Positions 52,057 through 61,387 of a stretch of 64,000 bases of DNA are shown one piece after another. Positions within the stretch are counted from its first letter, which is position 1, and each line of letters opens with the position of its first letter. The position numbers and the translations under genes were made by a program. The notes under the pieces were generated by a model that made no database searches, had not been told where the DNA came from, and saw only the letters and a program-made list of their open reading frames with translations. Source of the DNA: Neisseriaceae bacterium (GTDB lineage: Bacteria; Pseudomonadota; Gammaproteobacteria; Burkholderiales; UBA11063); contig RXJX01000001.1 in assembly GCA_003963245.1 (NCBI GenBank), forward strand, positions 32,449-96,448, given 5' to 3'.

Positions 52057-53679
52057 TTATTTCAGGCTTAGCCATTTTGATTGAACTTGATCCAGATGGT
52101 TGTCTTTTACCACATAGTTTTTGACGTACGGTTTTACTAGGCGTGAATAACTTGGCTGATATAGTGGAATTATTGGATAATCTGCAAGCACTAGTTCCAG
52201 TGCTTGGTGGTAGTAACGCGTTTTAATTTTGACATCACTAGCTTTGTCTGCTGCAGCAATTAATTTATCATAATCAGGATTACAATAATGTGAATTATTT
52301 AAGCGACTATTACATAAATAAAGATTGGTATAAGCGCTTACTGAATTATATTCTGCATTGCTACCATCTCGTGCAATTTCAAAATCACCTTTTTGTCGGC
52401 TGGTTAAAAAAGTCTTCCATTCTTGGTTTCTAACCTCTACTTGTACGCCCAATACATCATGCCACATGCTGGCAAGCGCAAGTGTGCGTTTTTTATTACC
52501 TTCATCGTTATTATACAAAATAGTAATTTTAAGTGGTTTTGTCGGGCTATAACCAGCTGCAGCATAGAGTTGCTTAGCAGTTTCAAGTTGTTTATCACGT
52601 GGCCAACTTTCCCATTGGTAATGAATATCGGCATAAGCAGCGTTAGCAATAGTTGGTGTTACAGTTGAATACAACGGTAAGCGATTTTCATCTGTGATAA
52701 TCTTAGTAACTAGGGTAGGGCGATCAATTGCCATTGTCAGTGCTTGGCGCAGTCTAATATCTTTAAACATTGGTAACTGCATGTTAAAATCATAATAAAC
52801 CAATGCTTCATAATTGGTTCGCTTAACTTCTTGCGGATACTCGCTAATTAGACGTTGAGTATCATTAGTAGGCAAGCTAAAAGTCATATCCAAATCGCCG
52901 CTTTTGTAGGCATTAAGTGCTGAATTTCGTTCGCTATATGGAAGGAAACTGACTTGAGGAATAGCAACTTCTGCTGCAGCATAATAGTAAGGGTTCTTCT
53001 TAACTATGATTTTACCATTTACTACGTGTTCAACTAGCTGATACGCTCCTGAACTTACCATATTTTGCGGCTTTGTCCATTCTGTATTATATTTGCTGAC
53101 TGCATGAGCTGATAACGCTGCAAAAGCTGGTAAAGTCAAGTATTTTAAAAAATCTGGTGTAGCTTGTGTCAAATTAACCTCTAGGGTTGTGCTATTAATC
53201 GCACGGATGCCTAAGTTGTCAATTGACTTCTTATTTTTGGCGATTGCTTGATAATTAAGTACATTAGCTAATAATTGTGCATATGGCGCACCAAAAGCAG
53301 GGTTAGCCAGACGTTGCCACGAAAATACAACATCATTTGCTGTAATTGGTGTTCCATCAGAGAATTTAATTCCTTGTCGTAAGTAAAAAGTATAAGTTTT
53401 ACCATCTGAGCTGATAGTCCATTTATCTGCTAGCCCAGGTATTAGCTGATTTTTTTGATCAAAATCAACCAATCCCGCAAATAAATCGTTAGTTACCCGT
53501 GCGGAAGAAGTATCCGCCAGCAATTGTGGATCAAGTGATGGTGGTTCGCTTCCGATATCCACTCGTAGCTCATCTTGTGGATGAGTCGTCTGTTTATGAG
53601 TCGAATGCTCGCTGTTATCTGTACACGAGTTTAACAGTGCAATAGATAAAATACTTGAAATAATTAGTTTATGTTTCAT
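52057..53679 (-). CDS. Oligopeptide-binding lipoprotein (SBP family 5)
   Basis: 540 residues. A lipoprotein signal (ILSIALLNSCTD, Cys ~19) precedes a family-5 periplasmic binding protein with GSEPPSLDPQLLADTSSARVTNDLFAGL and TFYLRQGIKFSDGTPITANDVVFSWQRLANP, typical for OppA/DppA. It binds peptides for ABC uptake. No permease or ATPase genes are nearby, so it is an orphan that must share a transporter encoded elsewhere or act in another way. Confidence 0.9.
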   Translation of the reverse strand: MKHKLIISSILSIALLNSCTDNSEHSTHKQTTHPQDELRVDIGSEPPSLDPQLLADTSSARVTNDLFAGLVDFDQKNQLIPGLADKWTISSDGKTYTFYLRQGIKFSDGTPITANDVVFSWQRLANPAFGAPYAQLLANVLNYQAIAKNKKSIDNLGIRAINSTTLEVNLTQATPDFLKYLTLPAFAALSAHAVSKYNTEWTKPQNMVSSGAYQLVEHVVNGKIIVKKNPYYYAAAEVAIPQVSFLPYSERNSALNAYKSGDLDMTFSLPTNDTQRLISEYPQEVKRTNYEALVYYDFNMQLPMFKDIRLRQALTMAIDRPTLVTKIITDENRLPLYSTVTPTIANAAYADIHYQWESWPRDKQLETAKQLYAAAGYSPTKPLKITILYNNDEGNKKRTLALASMWHDVLGVQVEVRNQEWKTFLTSRQKGDFEIARDGSNAEYNSVSAYTNLYLCNSRLNNSHYCNPDYDKLIAAADKASDVKIKTRYYHQALELVLADYPIIPLYQPSYSRLVKPYVKNYVVKDNHLDQVQSKWLSLK

Positions 53680-53714
53680 TGAGTCTTTTCACTGTAAAAT
53701 CGCTCGTGCTGTAT

Positions 53715-56700
53715 TTAAAAACTACCAAACACCATTGAACCAACCGTTGTTGTGATATACGGCGAAGACCCCAAACTAAACTGAGCACAGTAATTTCCTT
53801 GAACTGGATCTTCATAACCAATAATTGCCCCTGCATCAGCTGGATTAGTACTTAGTGGACAAATATTAATTTCTCCAGCAACATTACCAAATATATATAG
53901 ATATGGTTTATCCGCTACAGTTGCAGCAGCAATTCGTGTCGATGCATCTAATGATCCATTGTAATAGTTATTTTCATTTGCATTGGGACAATCATTATTC
54001 CCATTATTGGCAAATAAGCCTTTTCTCACACCACTTGATTCAATTTGACACGCTTTAAGAGTTGAACCGCCACTATTATCAATCACGTATGCATATGAAA
54101 TGTTACCTATCGCTATCGTACTGATAGCTGATACCTGCATTTTTCTTGCCGCAGGTGCTGCATTCGGACAATTTGATCCAGTATAACCAGCGCTATTAGT
54201 AACATCACAAGAGAAAATTGTAGAATCATTAATTGAACTAATGTAAACGTAACTACCACCATTGACAACCGCACTACTTAATGTACGTGAGGTCGAAGTC
54301 GGATAACTACTACTTACATTGCAGAACAATGATGACTCTTGGTTTATCGTACAGTAATTAGGTTTATTGCCATTTGATCCTGTGGCTTGTCCTGCTAAAT
54401 AAGCATACATTGTACCTTGGGTAGGTGCAAAAGTTAAATTACCATAGGAAGGAAAAGCTTTCTGACCGCAATTGGTACTTTCATAGATACCACCATTAGA
54501 TAATAAATTACATGCATAATAATTACCCGCATCCGTTGGTAATGAACCAGTATTACTCAATGCATAGAGATATTTACCAGTTGGATCTAATGCTAATGAA
54601 ACAGTGTAATTTGGTGCAGTATTTGGGTTAGCTTTTTTGACACAACTATTATTATCCAGTCCACCACTTTCGAGTATTGCACATTGGAAGATACCAGTTG
54701 CATCAGTTGACATATATGCATACATAGTTGGAGCCACCACGTTGAAAGTAAATGAAGTCGGTGTTGGAGCAACACCACCATTAGCTGTTATATTTATTGT
54801 GTTACCCGTTGATGCTGTTGTTGGGGCGGTTATTGCCACATAGCATTGTGGGTTATTGCTTGTTACGCTACAATTGCTTGTGCTTGGAGTGAAACCTGCT
54901 GGAGCAGATATGGTATAAGTTGTATTAACGTTATATCCACCAGTTAGAGTAAGTGCAATATAGAAAGTTTGTCCTATACTTACTTGAGTAATCGCAGGGG
55001 TTCCCGAGCTACTGCTACTCATTGCTGCTGCTACCTGAGGCGTTGCAAAGATATTAACATAAATTGTATTTTGTGTTCCAGATCCAGTGTTCCATAGGAT
55101 TGTCTGATTATTTACGCTACCATGTTCATCCGTCCAACTTCCTGACAAGCTGCTGCTTAAGTTAACATTTAGTGCCCCGGCTGTAGAAATAGTTGGCTTG
55201 ATTACTACAGTACAACTATTAGCTCCGTTAGCTTGTAACGTTGTAATACTACTACCGCAAGTACTGCTATTGTCAATAGTATATCCAGTTGGAGCACTGT
55301 TAATAGCAAAATTTGATGCATCAGTAAGTCCAGTATTTCTATAGCTAAGGGTAATTGTTGAATTTGTTGCGGAACTTGCATCAACTTGGTATGCGCTATT
55401 GGCTGATTCGCCATTACCAATACCAATACTCGAGCTCACGTTGTACAACTCAACATTTGCTGATATTGTTGCTCGCGAATACCCGCTTAATGACAGACTG
55501 GTAGATGATGAACCACCAGCAAAAGAATAAGTTATTGGTAGTGTAGCAGAAATAGTGTCCTTCACTGTTGAAGTTGGTCCAAATTTAACTGTGAAATTAC
55601 AGTAGTCACCACTGGCTAGTGGCATAGTCGTCGCACAGCCATGTGTTCCGCTGGAATCTACAGTAAAAAAGCTGCTATCGCCAGTAATGTTTTGAAATGT
55701 AATGCCAGTTACATTGTTAGGACCTGTGTTAGTTAAGGTGAAGGTTTGAGTTTTGCTTTCGTTATTATTGGCGACAATTACTCCAAAGTTATAGGAAGAA
55801 GGGCTTAAATTTAAAGTTGCTCCTGCCTGAGTAGTTTGATAAGCGATTGTTTTTGCGGTTGATGATTGTGAGCTTCCATCATAGTTATAGTTAACTGTTA
55901 ATGTCGTAAGACCAGCACCAAGCGTTGAATTATCATAATTCATGGTTAGAGTACAGCTTGCTCCTGTAGCTAGTGTTGAGGTAATCATATTATTATTAAT
56001 TACACATGTATCACTGTTTGAATGTGAAATTGAAAAATATTGGTTAGGATTGAAGCTGAAAACAAAATTTGATTCACTCGTATTTCCTGTATTAAGGATT
56101 GTTACCTGCGTTGATTGATGCCCATTAATGGTATTAGCTGAGAAACTAAAATTATTCACTGCGCTCAACGATATTCCTGCTTGTGGAGTAGGTGTTGGAG
56201 TAGGTGTTGGAGTAGGTGTTGGAGTAGGTGTTGGAGTAGGTGTTGGAGTAGGTGTTGCTCCAGAATAATTATATTGACTTATCACCGGATTTCCACCGTC
56301 ATAGGTAGCAACAAGAGATCCTGAGCCACTTGTTCCACTTGTAGCATTAGAAGTCACCACTACAATGCAACTTCTTCCAACCTCTAAACTATTCTGGCAG
56401 TCATTGGCTATGATAGAAATCGGTGCTGCTGGTGTTTGAATTGATAAGCCATTAACTATACCATTACCTGTGTTAGTATATGTAATAGCTTGAGTTAAGT
56501 AGTTGTTGGCAGCAGATAAGTTAAATCCAGTTGGTTGAACGACTAAAACACCCTGAGTGGATGATCCGATATTTATTTGATTCTCTGTATTACTTTGGCT
56601 AATCACTGCTCCATTTTCCATTGTTTGTGCATAGAATGAATATGGCGAAGATGAGCCAGCAGGAATGTTTAGAGTAAAGGTAACAATTGCTCCGGGGCTT

Positions 56701-57401
56701 AGATTTGTTAGTCCATTACCACTATTTCCCGATAATACGCTAAAATCTAGTGGAGTGCCGTTGGCTGTTGTTAGATTAATGGTATTAAAATCATTACCAG
56801 CATTTTGGTTAACCACGGCAACTACAGAGAGTTGTGTTGGTCCGCTTGATTCAGGTGCAATAGTTGATGAATAGAGGAAACTGATTCCATTAGCACCAGT
56901 TTGAGTATTTGTTGGTATTGTAGTTAAACCAATATTAGTTTTCAGAACAATGGTTTCGGAATTTAATCCAATAGCAGATTTAATTTTACTGGTCAAGCTT
57001 GCATTTGTTTGATTTGCAGAAGTTGCCGTAACGGCGAAGCTCCCTGGATGCGAATTGGAACCAATGTTTACTTTTAATGTACAGCTTGCTGCAGCCGAAA
57101 GATTGCGGCACGAATTCGCACTGTCACTGTCAACAGTAATTACTGCACCTGTATTATTACTTGCATTTGGAACGCTGTAAACTAAGTTTTTAGCCGATGT
57201 ACTCGCGGTATTATTAATTGTTAAGTAAGCGGTTGTTGCAACACCTGCGGGATATTGATCAGGCGCAGTTACGCTTAAGCTTGCATTATTAGTTTCTCCG
57301 TTTTGTCCATTGTCTGAAGAAATTCCACCGCTATTACTACACGCTGTTAAAGTAATAACGAGCAAAGCTCCTAATAGGTTTTTTATTAGTTTTTGTTGCA
57401 T
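53715..57401 (-). CDS. Giant repeat-rich surface lipoprotein
   Basis: 1228 residues. A lipoprotein signal (LLGALLVITLTACSN, Cys ~21) leads into several Ig-like/ASH-type beta domains with NFGVIVANNNESKTQTFTLTNTG patterns. They are separated by a (PT)n linker of about 24 residues around 386-411, coded by a 12-bp VNTR. The last ~300 residues contain repeats of the form AYxxxxxxxxI..C.....G...C, like a beta-propeller (TGKYLYALSNTGS and others). A large exported, probably surface-exposed adhesin-like or scaffold protein; ligand unknown. Translation uses N, S and T at very high levels. Monocistronic. Confidence 0.8.
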   Translation of the reverse strand: MQQKLIKNLLGALLVITLTACSNSGGISSDNGQNGETNNASLSVTAPDQYPAGVATTAYLTINNTASTSAKNLVYSVPNASNNTGAVITVDSDSANSCRNLSAAASCTLKVNIGSNSHPGSFAVTATSANQTNASLTSKIKSAIGLNSETIVLKTNIGLTTIPTNTQTGANGISFLYSSTIAPESSGPTQLSVVAVVNQNAGNDFNTINLTTANGTPLDFSVLSGNSGNGLTNLSPGAIVTFTLNIPAGSSSPYSFYAQTMENGAVISQSNTENQINIGSSTQGVLVVQPTGFNLSAANNYLTQAITYTNTGNGIVNGLSIQTPAAPISIIANDCQNSLEVGRSCIVVVTSNATSGTSGSGSLVATYDGGNPVISQYNYSGATPTPTPTPTPTPTPTPTPTPTPTPQAGISLSAVNNFSFSANTINGHQSTQVTILNTGNTSESNFVFSFNPNQYFSISHSNSDTCVINNNMITSTLATGASCTLTMNYDNSTLGAGLTTLTVNYNYDGSSQSSTAKTIAYQTTQAGATLNLSPSSYNFGVIVANNNESKTQTFTLTNTGPNNVTGITFQNITGDSSFFTVDSSGTHGCATTMPLASGDYCNFTVKFGPTSTVKDTISATLPITYSFAGGSSSTSLSLSGYSRATISANVELYNVSSSIGIGNGESANSAYQVDASSATNSTITLSYRNTGLTDASNFAINSAPTGYTIDNSSTCGSSITTLQANGANSCTVVIKPTISTAGALNVNLSSSLSGSWTDEHGSVNNQTILWNTGSGTQNTIYVNIFATPQVAAAMSSSSSGTPAITQVSIGQTFYIALTLTGGYNVNTTYTISAPAGFTPSTSNCSVTSNNPQCYVAITAPTTASTGNTINITANGGVAPTPTSFTFNVVAPTMYAYMSTDATGIFQCAILESGGLDNNSCVKKANPNTAPNYTVSLALDPTGKYLYALSNTGSLPTDAGNYYACNLLSNGGIYESTNCGQKAFPSYGNLTFAPTQGTMYAYLAGQATGSNGNKPNYCTINQESSLFCNVSSSYPTSTSRTLSSAVVNGGSYVYISSINDSTIFSCDVTNSAGYTGSNCPNAAPAARKMQVSAISTIAIGNISYAYVIDNSGGSTLKACQIESSGVRKGLFANNGNNDCPNANENNYYNGSLDASTRIAAATVADKPYLYIFGNVAGEINICPLSTNPADAGAIIGYEDPVQGNYCAQFSLGSSPYITTTVGSMVFGSF
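56185..56256. repeat. Six tandem 12-bp repeats (VNTR)
   Basis: GGAGTAGGTGTT repeated six times exactly, inside the giant lipoprotein gene, where it encodes the Thr-Pro linker. The unit is a multiple of three, so slippage changes the linker length without breaking the frame. Confidence 0.93.
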
Positions 57402-57501
57402 ACTTATTTTCCCAAATACTTATCTACTAACTGCACTGACTTTTATCAGCATTATGTGGTATATACTACCAAAATATTAGTGCCAATTTTAGCATAAAAG
57501 T

Positions 57502-57536
57502 AGAGCTTACTATTCTGTGATGTTTGAGTAAGCTCT
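57502..57536 (-). terminator. Probable terminator downstream of mdaB
   Basis: AGAGCTTAC (57502-57510) pairs with GTAAGCTCT (57528-57536). On the - strand a T-rich ACTTTTATGC follows, fitting termination of the gene ending at 57677. The rest of the 57402-57676 gap shows only a TGGTA-TATAC-TACCA palindrome near 57452-57466 in the lipoprotein promoter region. Confidence 0.5.
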
Positions 57537-57676
57537 TCAAATTTGCTAATTTTAAATTATTTGCCAATAAATTAAAAGTATAACAGTCTGTAGTGAAATT
57601 ATTGAAAAAGCAACAATAATGAAAGGTTAAATCTTAACTTTATTGTGTCAAGTATGCAACTATTTTGTTTTTAGTA

Positions 57677-58264
57677 TTACTGGAGCGCACTTAGTAATAG
57701 TTGTTCTAATTTTTGGCTATCAGCTTCAATTTGAGGGTTTTTAAAGATATCATGTGAGGTAAAAGTTGGTAGCATTGTTAGACCAACAAAACGCAATGCA
57801 TTATGCACTGCCATAAATGCATTATCGACACCCAAACCATTAAAAAATTGCCCAGCTGTTTCAAATGCTTCAACTGGTGCATTGCAAGTGATTGAAAGCA
57901 TATATTTACCGGTTAATAAACCACCGCTGCCATATTTTTTGCTCGCATCGTCAATTACGCGTCCGTCATGTTGATAAATTTTTCCTTGCCCAGCCATAAA
58001 TACTTCATCAATATATTTTTTACCCAACCAAGGTAAGCTCATCCAATACATGGGAAATTGCAAGATCACTAAATCAGCTTCAACCAAACGGTTAACTTCC
58101 TGTTCAATGTCATAGCCATCATCGATATTCACCATTGTGTACTCAATTTGGCGACTATCTAAAACTTTGCTCATGATATTAAGATAATGACGAGTTAGAT
58201 TACCTTCAGCAATTCCACTCCATTTTTGATGAGCATTGACAACATGAACTTTTTTGATTGACAT
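57677..58264 (-). CDS. mdaB: NAD(P)H quinone oxidoreductase MdaB-like
   Basis: 195 residues, flavodoxin-like fold of the NQO1/MdaB group. HVVNAHQKWSGIAEGNLTRHYLN is the FMN/FAD pyrophosphate loop, ILQFPMYWMSLPWLGKKYIDEVF the second flavin segment, and GSGGLLTGKYMLSITCNAPVEAF the third. It reduces quinones by two electrons, protecting against redox cycling. It is divergent from an HxlR regulator with an operator-like palindrome between, a standard layout for quinone/electrophile-responsive control. Confidence 0.86.
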   Translation of the reverse strand: MSIKKVHVVNAHQKWSGIAEGNLTRHYLNIMSKVLDSRQIEYTMVNIDDGYDIEQEVNRLVEADLVILQFPMYWMSLPWLGKKYIDEVFMAGQGKIYQHDGRVIDDASKKYGSGGLLTGKYMLSITCNAPVEAFETAGQFFNGLGVDNAFMAVHNALRFVGLTMLPTFTSHDIFKNPQIEADSQKLEQLLLSALQ

Positions 58265-58350
58265 AATAGATTATCCTTAGAGGTTATTTATAATAATGCT
58301 GTATTATAATAACTATTGATAAAAATAACAAGTACTTACTTAAATGTGAT

Positions 58351-58372
58351 ATAGTATCGAAATAGATACTAT
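58351..58372. promoter_or_regulatory. Palindromic operator between mdaB and hxlR-type gene
   Basis: ATAGTATC-gaaata-GATACTAT, perfect 8-bp arms, 22 bp overall, in the 143-bp divergent intergenic region. HxlR-family dimers bind palindromes of this size, so this is the most likely site for the neighbouring regulator. Binding is inferred. Confidence 0.62.
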
Positions 58373-58407
58373 TACTGTTATAAATTGATTTATTGAGGAA
58401 TTTATTT

Positions 58408-58737
58408 ATGCCAAATCTTCATGACGGGAATTGTCCGGTAGGCGTGCTTCTACGAATACTCGGAGGAAAGTGGAAATTATCAATTTTATGCGATCTTTTG
58501 GACGGTACTAAACGGTTTAGCGAGCTACGGCGATTGAATAGCGGAATTACCCAGCGAATGTTAACCAACCAACTTAGAGAATTGGAAACTGACTTAGTTA
58601 TCAGTCGTAAAGTCTATGCTGAAGTTCCTCCCAAAGTTGAGTACTCATTAACAGAGATTGGTAAAAAGCTTGAGCCAATCTTGCAGCAATTGGAAGAATG
58701 GGGGCAAACTTACCTAGATGAAATAAAATCTAACTAA
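58408..58737 (+). CDS. HxlR-family transcriptional regulator
   Basis: 109 residues from ATG 58408, with GAGGAA 7 nt upstream; the in-frame TTG at 58393 lies within that ribosome-binding site and is rejected. CPVGVLLRILGGKWKLSILCDLL holds the N-terminal Cys that many HxlR proteins use as redox or electrophile sensor, followed by a winged helix with TKRFSELRRLNSGITQRMLTNQLRELE. Probably represses mdaB and itself through the adjacent palindrome. Confidence 0.9.
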   Translation: MPNLHDGNCPVGVLLRILGGKWKLSILCDLLDGTKRFSELRRLNSGITQRMLTNQLRELETDLVISRKVYAEVPPKVEYSLTEIGKKLEPILQQLEEWGQTYLDEIKSN

Positions 58738-58914
58738 TACTACAAGGTATATTAGCTTAAGTAAATCAATATATAACCACAAAAAGTTATAGCCAAGAAT
58801 CTACAATGTTTTTGGTAATAATTGGTAATCACCTTAAATAAATATAGAGTATATTATCGCTTAACACTGATGTCACAATGTTAAAATACCTTACTAAATT
58901 TTTAAGGATAATTT

Positions 58915-60516
58915 ATGCTAGTAACTGAGCGTCGTAAGTGGTATATAGGTTTTGGAATTGTTTTAATTTTCTTTGTTGCATTATTGATTATAGTACAAGC
59001 AAACTGGTATTGGATTTTTGGCTTGGTCGGAATATTGGCTACAGTCGGAGTATATGACCGTATTCAACGTAAGCATACATTATTACGTAATTTCCCGGTG
59101 CTTGGGCATATGCGCTATATATTGGAGTTTTTTCGTCCGGAAATTCAACAATATTTTGTAGCTAGCGATGATAGCGAACGTCCTTTTGATCGTAAAACCC
59201 GGACAATTGTTTATGAGCGTGCCAAAGGCATTTCAGATACAATTTCATTTGGTAATGATAAAGATATAATGAAAGCTGGTTATGAATGGGCACTGCATTC
59301 GCTGGCACCCAAGCATCACAGTAATGTCGATCCGCGCATAACCATTGGTAATGAGCAATGTGCTCAGCCTTATTCTGCTTCGAGGTTAAATATTTCTGCA
59401 CTTAGTTTTGGTGCTTTATCAAAAAATGCAATCATGGCATTGAATTTAGGAGCTAAAAGAGGAAACTTTCTTCACAATACCGGAGAAGGTGGGCTTACCG
59501 AATATCACTTGCAAGGCGGTGATGTTGGAATGCAGGTTGCTACGGCTTACTTTGGCTTTAGAACTGAAGATGGTAATTTCGATCCAGAAAAATTTAAACA
59601 ACAAGCAACTCTGCCGAATGTGAAGTTAATTGAAATTAAATTATCGCAAGGTGCAAAACCAGCTCATGGTGGTATGTTACCCAAAGAAAAAATAACTCCG
59701 GAGATTGCACGAATTCGTGGCGTTGGCATGGATAAGGATGTGATTTCTCCACCAACGCATAAAGCGTTCTCAACACCTGAGGGATTATGTCATTTTATTG
59801 CGCAGCTTCGTGAGTTATCTGGTGGTAAACCAGTTGGATTTAAACTCTGTATTGGTAAGAAAACTGAGTTTTTTGCAATTTGTAAAGCTATCCTCAAGAC
59901 TAAAATTTATCCGGATTTCGTTGTTATTGATGGAATGGAAGGTGGAACTGGTGCGGCCCCCTCTGAATTTGTCAATTCAATTGGTATGCCTCTTCAAGAG
60001 GCACTGGTATTCGTTAATAATGCTTTGGTTGGCTGTGGTTTACGCAAGCATATCCGAATCATTGCCAGTGGCAAGAATGCGACAGGTTTTGACATGGTTC
60101 GCATGATGGCTCTTGGTGCAGATATTATTAATTCAGCTCGGGCAATGATGCTGGCGCTGGGATGTATTCAGTCTAAACAGTGTGGTAATAATACCTGTCC
60201 GGTAGGAGTTGCAACACAGAACCCACGTTTATTTAAGCAGCTGGATATTGATGATAAATCTGAACGTGTCTATAATTATCACGCTTCAACGGTGAAAAAT
60301 TTTACTGAATTAGTCGGCGCAATGGGCTTGGCAAATCCAAGCGACATTCTTCCTTCCAGCGTAATGCGCCGAATTAGTGACCATGAAGTTCGCTATTTTG
60401 ATGAAATTTATGAGTTCGTTCAGCCAAACTGTCTATTAACACCAGAAACGGTGCCTGCGCAATACAAACGCTTTTGGGAGGCTGCTACTCCTGATACCTT
60501 TACCTTTGTTCATTAA
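58915..60516 (+). CDS. FMN-binding glutamate synthase family protein
   Basis: 533 residues. Two N-terminal membrane helices (~11-27, ~31-46) are followed by a GltB-type central/FMN barrel: LNISALSFGALSKNAIMALNLGAKRGNF, HNTGEGGLTEYH, KLSQGAKPAHGGMLPKEKI and DGMEGGTGAAPSEF. A 3Fe-4S cysteine set is present in CIQSKQCGNNTCPVGVATQ. It lacks the glutaminase domain, so it is not complete glutamate synthase; it is the membrane-anchored, single-subunit family whose reaction is not established. Monocistronic. Confidence 0.87.
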   Translation: MLVTERRKWYIGFGIVLIFFVALLIIVQANWYWIFGLVGILATVGVYDRIQRKHTLLRNFPVLGHMRYILEFFRPEIQQYFVASDDSERPFDRKTRTIVYERAKGISDTISFGNDKDIMKAGYEWALHSLAPKHHSNVDPRITIGNEQCAQPYSASRLNISALSFGALSKNAIMALNLGAKRGNFLHNTGEGGLTEYHLQGGDVGMQVATAYFGFRTEDGNFDPEKFKQQATLPNVKLIEIKLSQGAKPAHGGMLPKEKITPEIARIRGVGMDKDVISPPTHKAFSTPEGLCHFIAQLRELSGGKPVGFKLCIGKKTEFFAICKAILKTKIYPDFVVIDGMEGGTGAAPSEFVNSIGMPLQEALVFVNNALVGCGLRKHIRIIASGKNATGFDMVRMMALGADIINSARAMMLALGCIQSKQCGNNTCPVGVATQNPRLFKQLDIDDKSERVYNYHASTVKNFTELVGAMGLANPSDILPSSVMRRISDHEVRYFDEIYEFVQPNCLLTPETVPAQYKRFWEAATPDTFTFVH

Positions 60517-60554
60517 TCATAGCTCGTTGTCAAGTACCTGTACTTTATCCCAAA

Positions 60555-61349
60555 TTAAAATGCAGGTACGACTGCACCATGATATTTTTGTTGGATAAAC
60601 TCTTTCATCGCTGGTGAAGTCAAAGCTTTTGCCAGTGCTTTCATTTTAGGTAATTCAACTTCGTCCGCCCTTACTGCCACTATATTAACAAAAGGACTGC
60701 TTTTTTGCTCAAGTAACGTAGCTTTAGTCGGGTCTAAACCAGAGAACATTGCCAGATTAGTCGTCATTAAAACTATATCAACTTGTTTTGAACTAAACAC
60801 ACGTGGTAGCATTGATGGATCTAATTCGACGATTTCTATCTTATGCGGATTAGCCGTAATATTTTTCTTTGTTGGTAATTCTATCCCAGGCTGAATTTTG
60901 ATAATACCATTGGACTGCAAAATGTTTAACGCACGCCCTTCATTTGTTGCATCATTTGGTACTGCTATTTTTGAGTTTTTAATCAAATCTGCTGGATTTT
61001 TAGTTTTGGCAAATTTGGCTTCACTCGGATTAGAATAGGCTCCCATTGGTTCAAGATGGACATTAACCAAATCAACCAAATTGGCATGATGGTCCTTGTT
61101 ATATTGTGCTAAATATGGCTTAGTCTGAAAAAAGTTAGCATCTAACTGTCCTTGAACTACTGCCAAATTGGGTGTTAAATATTCAGAAAATTCAGAAATT
61201 TTAAGATCATAACCTTGTTTGGCTAATGTTGGTTGGATAAAGCGTAGCATCTCCGCATGAGGTATAGAGGATGCTCCAATTGTAATTGTCTCACTTGCCC
61301 AAGAAGTTGTTATTAGCAAAGAGCATAAGCTAAATATTAGTTTTTTCAT
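60555..61349 (-). CDS. metQ: MetQ/NlpA-family methionine-binding protein
   Basis: 264 residues. A Sec-type signal peptide (LIFSLCSLLITTSWA) precedes a NlpA-type binding domain (ITIGASSIPHAEMLRFIQPTLAKQG, NDATNEGRALNILQSNGIIK). The family imports D/L-methionine with MetN and MetI. No lipobox Cys follows the signal in the normal position, so it may be soluble or secreted rather than lipid-anchored. metN and metI are not adjacent. Downstream of, and in the same direction as, a LuxR-like regulator. Confidence 0.82.
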   Translation of the reverse strand: MKKLIFSLCSLLITTSWASETITIGASSIPHAEMLRFIQPTLAKQGYDLKISEFSEYLTPNLAVVQGQLDANFFQTKPYLAQYNKDHHANLVDLVNVHLEPMGAYSNPSEAKFAKTKNPADLIKNSKIAVPNDATNEGRALNILQSNGIIKIQPGIELPTKKNITANPHKIEIVELDPSMLPRVFSSKQVDIVLMTTNLAMFSGLDPTKATLLEQKSSPFVNIVAVRADEVELPKMKALAKALTSPAMKEFIQQKYHGAVVPAF

Positions 61350-61387
61350 TATCTTTCTCTAACTAAAAGTTAAATTCTTTTTTACTA

